The notes beneath the pieces were generated by a model. The model was not told the origin of the DNA. It ran no database searches and saw only the letters and a list, made by a program, of their open reading frames with translations. Shown in pieces: positions 5,748-6,462 of a stretch of DNA of 6,462 bases; position 1 is the first letter of the stretch; each line of letters starts with the position of its first letter. The translations under genes were made by a program, and so were the position numbers. The stretch is from Nitrososphaeria archaeon (GTDB lineage Archaea; Thermoproteota; Nitrososphaeria; Nitrososphaerales; Nitrososphaeraceae). Location of the stretch: positions 1-6,462 of the forward strand of contig JAJPIN010000121.1 in NCBI GenBank assembly GCA_021324715.1, in the 5' to 3' direction.

Positions 5748-6350
5748 TCATGCAATGGCATATCTTTTTCTTGTATCTATTTCATCTACTCTCTTCAGGA
5801 TCTTTTCAAGTTCCTTTGAGTTAATGGACCTATACCCATCTAAAAAAGTCTCAAAGAATTCAGAATAAGAACTGTGATAGGTACTTTTCAGAATTTCCTT
5901 AAATAACCTTATATCCATTGCCTTGTCCTCTTTTCGTGTCGAATAAAAAGAAAGCCCCATATCTATCATGGTGATTTTTCTGTTTACAATGAAATTTGAT
6001 GGTGTCACATCCCCATGTATTATGTTAAACAAATGAAGGGTCGAAACAAACTTTCCTATATCAAAACAAATAGATGATGTCAAAACATTGCTCGCTCTGA
6101 TTCCTGAAATAAATTCCATTACTATCTCAGCACGAAGAGGATCTACGAAGTAAATATATGGAGTTCTCAAGCCAAATTCCTTCGCCAGCGTAATCATCCT
6201 AGATTCACTTATGGTTCTTCGCTTTCTCAAGTCGTCATCAAGCATCCTCTGTCGATAAATTTTTGGAATTCTAATCTTTGAAATCGCCTTTTTATTATAC
6301 CATTTTGTCAAGTAAATGTTTGATTCAGCCCCCTTGAACAAAAGTCTCAT
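5748..6350 (-). CDS. bud32: Bud32 KEOPS-complex kinase/ATPase
   Basis: The small atypical kinase-fold subunit of KEOPS, whose ATPase activity supports Kae1 in making t6A at position 37 of ANN-decoding tRNAs. The 200-residue chain is the stand-alone form, not the Kae1-Bud32 fusion of some euryarchaea. It shows LLFKGAESNIYL (glycine-rich loop replacement, 3-14), ISKIRIPKIYR with the nucleotide-binding lysine near K25, LDDDLRKRRTISE with the helix-C glutamate near E49, HGDVTPSN (112-119, catalytic D114 and N119), IDMGLS (129-134) and EDKAMD (141-146). It ends in a basic RKR tail, as in the family. The metal-binding DFG is DMG here, and the usual HGDLTTSN reads HGDVTPSN. ATG 6350 matches the family N terminus (M-x-L-x-x-x-GAE); a TTG at 6362 would add four residues. 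It is divergent from the partial gene at 6395. Confidence 0.94.
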   Translation of the reverse strand: MRLLFKGAESNIYLTKWYNKKAISKIRIPKIYRQRMLDDDLRKRRTISESRMITLAKEFGLRTPYIYFVDPLRAEIVMEFISGIRASNVLTSSICFDIGKFVSTLHLFNIIHGDVTPSNFIVNRKITMIDMGLSFYSTRKEDKAMDIRLFKEILKSTYHSSYSEFFETFLDGYRSINSKELEKILKRVDEIDTRKRYAIA

Positions 6351-6364
6351 GTAATAGTGCAATC

Positions 6365-6373
6365 ATAATATAA
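6365..6373 (+). promoter_or_regulatory. TATA box in the bud32 divergent spacer
   Basis: ATAATATAA is centred 26 nt before the plus-strand ATG at 6395, an ideal leaderless spacing. It is close to palindromic but only about 19 nt from the bud32 ATG, too near to serve it well. On the minus strand a T-rich element near 6384-6393 fits bud32 better and overlaps the start of the partial gene. Confidence 0.4.
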
Positions 6374-6394
6374 CCAAAGTCTGGAAATAAAAAT

Positions 6395-6462
6395 ATGACA
6401 CCGCAAATAGACCCAAACCCAGGAGAAAAATTAGTTCTGGAAGAAGATTGCTCTGAAGTAAA
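6395..6462 (+). CDS. partial unrecognised gene, cut by window end
   Basis: An open frame begins with ATG at 6395 and runs off the end, giving 22 complete codons starting MTPQIDPNPGEKLVLEE and ending in DCSEVK. It is acidic, proline-containing and not a signal peptide or membrane segment. A well-spaced TATA box and the divergent arrangement with bud32 support a real start. Too little is visible to name a family. Confidence 0.5.
   Translation, partial: MTPQIDPNPGEKLVLEEDCSEV

Overview
This window most likely comes from an ammonia-oxidising-type archaeon (Nitrososphaerota/Thaumarchaeota, perhaps near Nitrosocosmicus or Nitrososphaera). The evidence is an AT-rich genome with archaeal information-processing genes (Taw1 wybutosine synthase, stand-alone Bud32 kinase, archaeal-type XTP pyrophosphatase), a tRNA-His with a 37/38 intron in a bulge-helix-bulge setting, no Shine-Dalgarno sites, and AT-rich TATA-like boxes about 25-32 nt upstream of most starts, as expected for leaderless or short-leader archaeal transcripts. 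The lineage is an inference from gene style, not from a database match.

Left part (1-1628): sparse. One small minus-strand gene (366-704) encodes a DUF5655-like protein. A gene-poor stretch of about 900 bp follows. Within it, roughly 762-1310 reads like a decayed coding sequence: protein-like segments in two plus-strand frames, joined by in-frame stops and frameshifts. They resemble a secreted Ig-like/beta-sandwich surface protein. The same DNA is locally GC-rich and holds two overlapping perfect 8-bp inverted repeats, so a structured RNA is the competing reading.

Middle (1629-3749): a plus-strand GT-B/GT28-like glycosyltransferase faces a minus-strand pair. The pair is tRNA-His(GTG) with its encoded G-1, C73 and a 29-nt intron, and a Nif3-family metal-binding protein. 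Each of the pair has its own TATA-like box.

Right part (3963-6462): Taw1 (plus) converges with an XTP/dITP pyrophosphatase (minus) with only 14 bp between them. Upstream of the pyrophosphatase on the minus strand lies Bud32, the KEOPS kinase, which is transcribed away from an unrecognised plus-strand gene cut by the window end. Three of these loci concern tRNA: Taw1 modifies position 37 of tRNA-Phe, Bud32/KEOPS makes t6A37 in ANN-decoding tRNAs, and there is the tRNA-His gene itself. The pyrophosphatase cleans the nucleotide pool.

No CRISPR array, insertion sequence, integrase or rRNA is visible. Most of the window is ordinary archaeal core genome. The points most worth a second look are the probable pseudogene or structured RNA at 762-1310, the tRNA-His intron with a degenerate splicing motif, and the DMG motif in Bud32.
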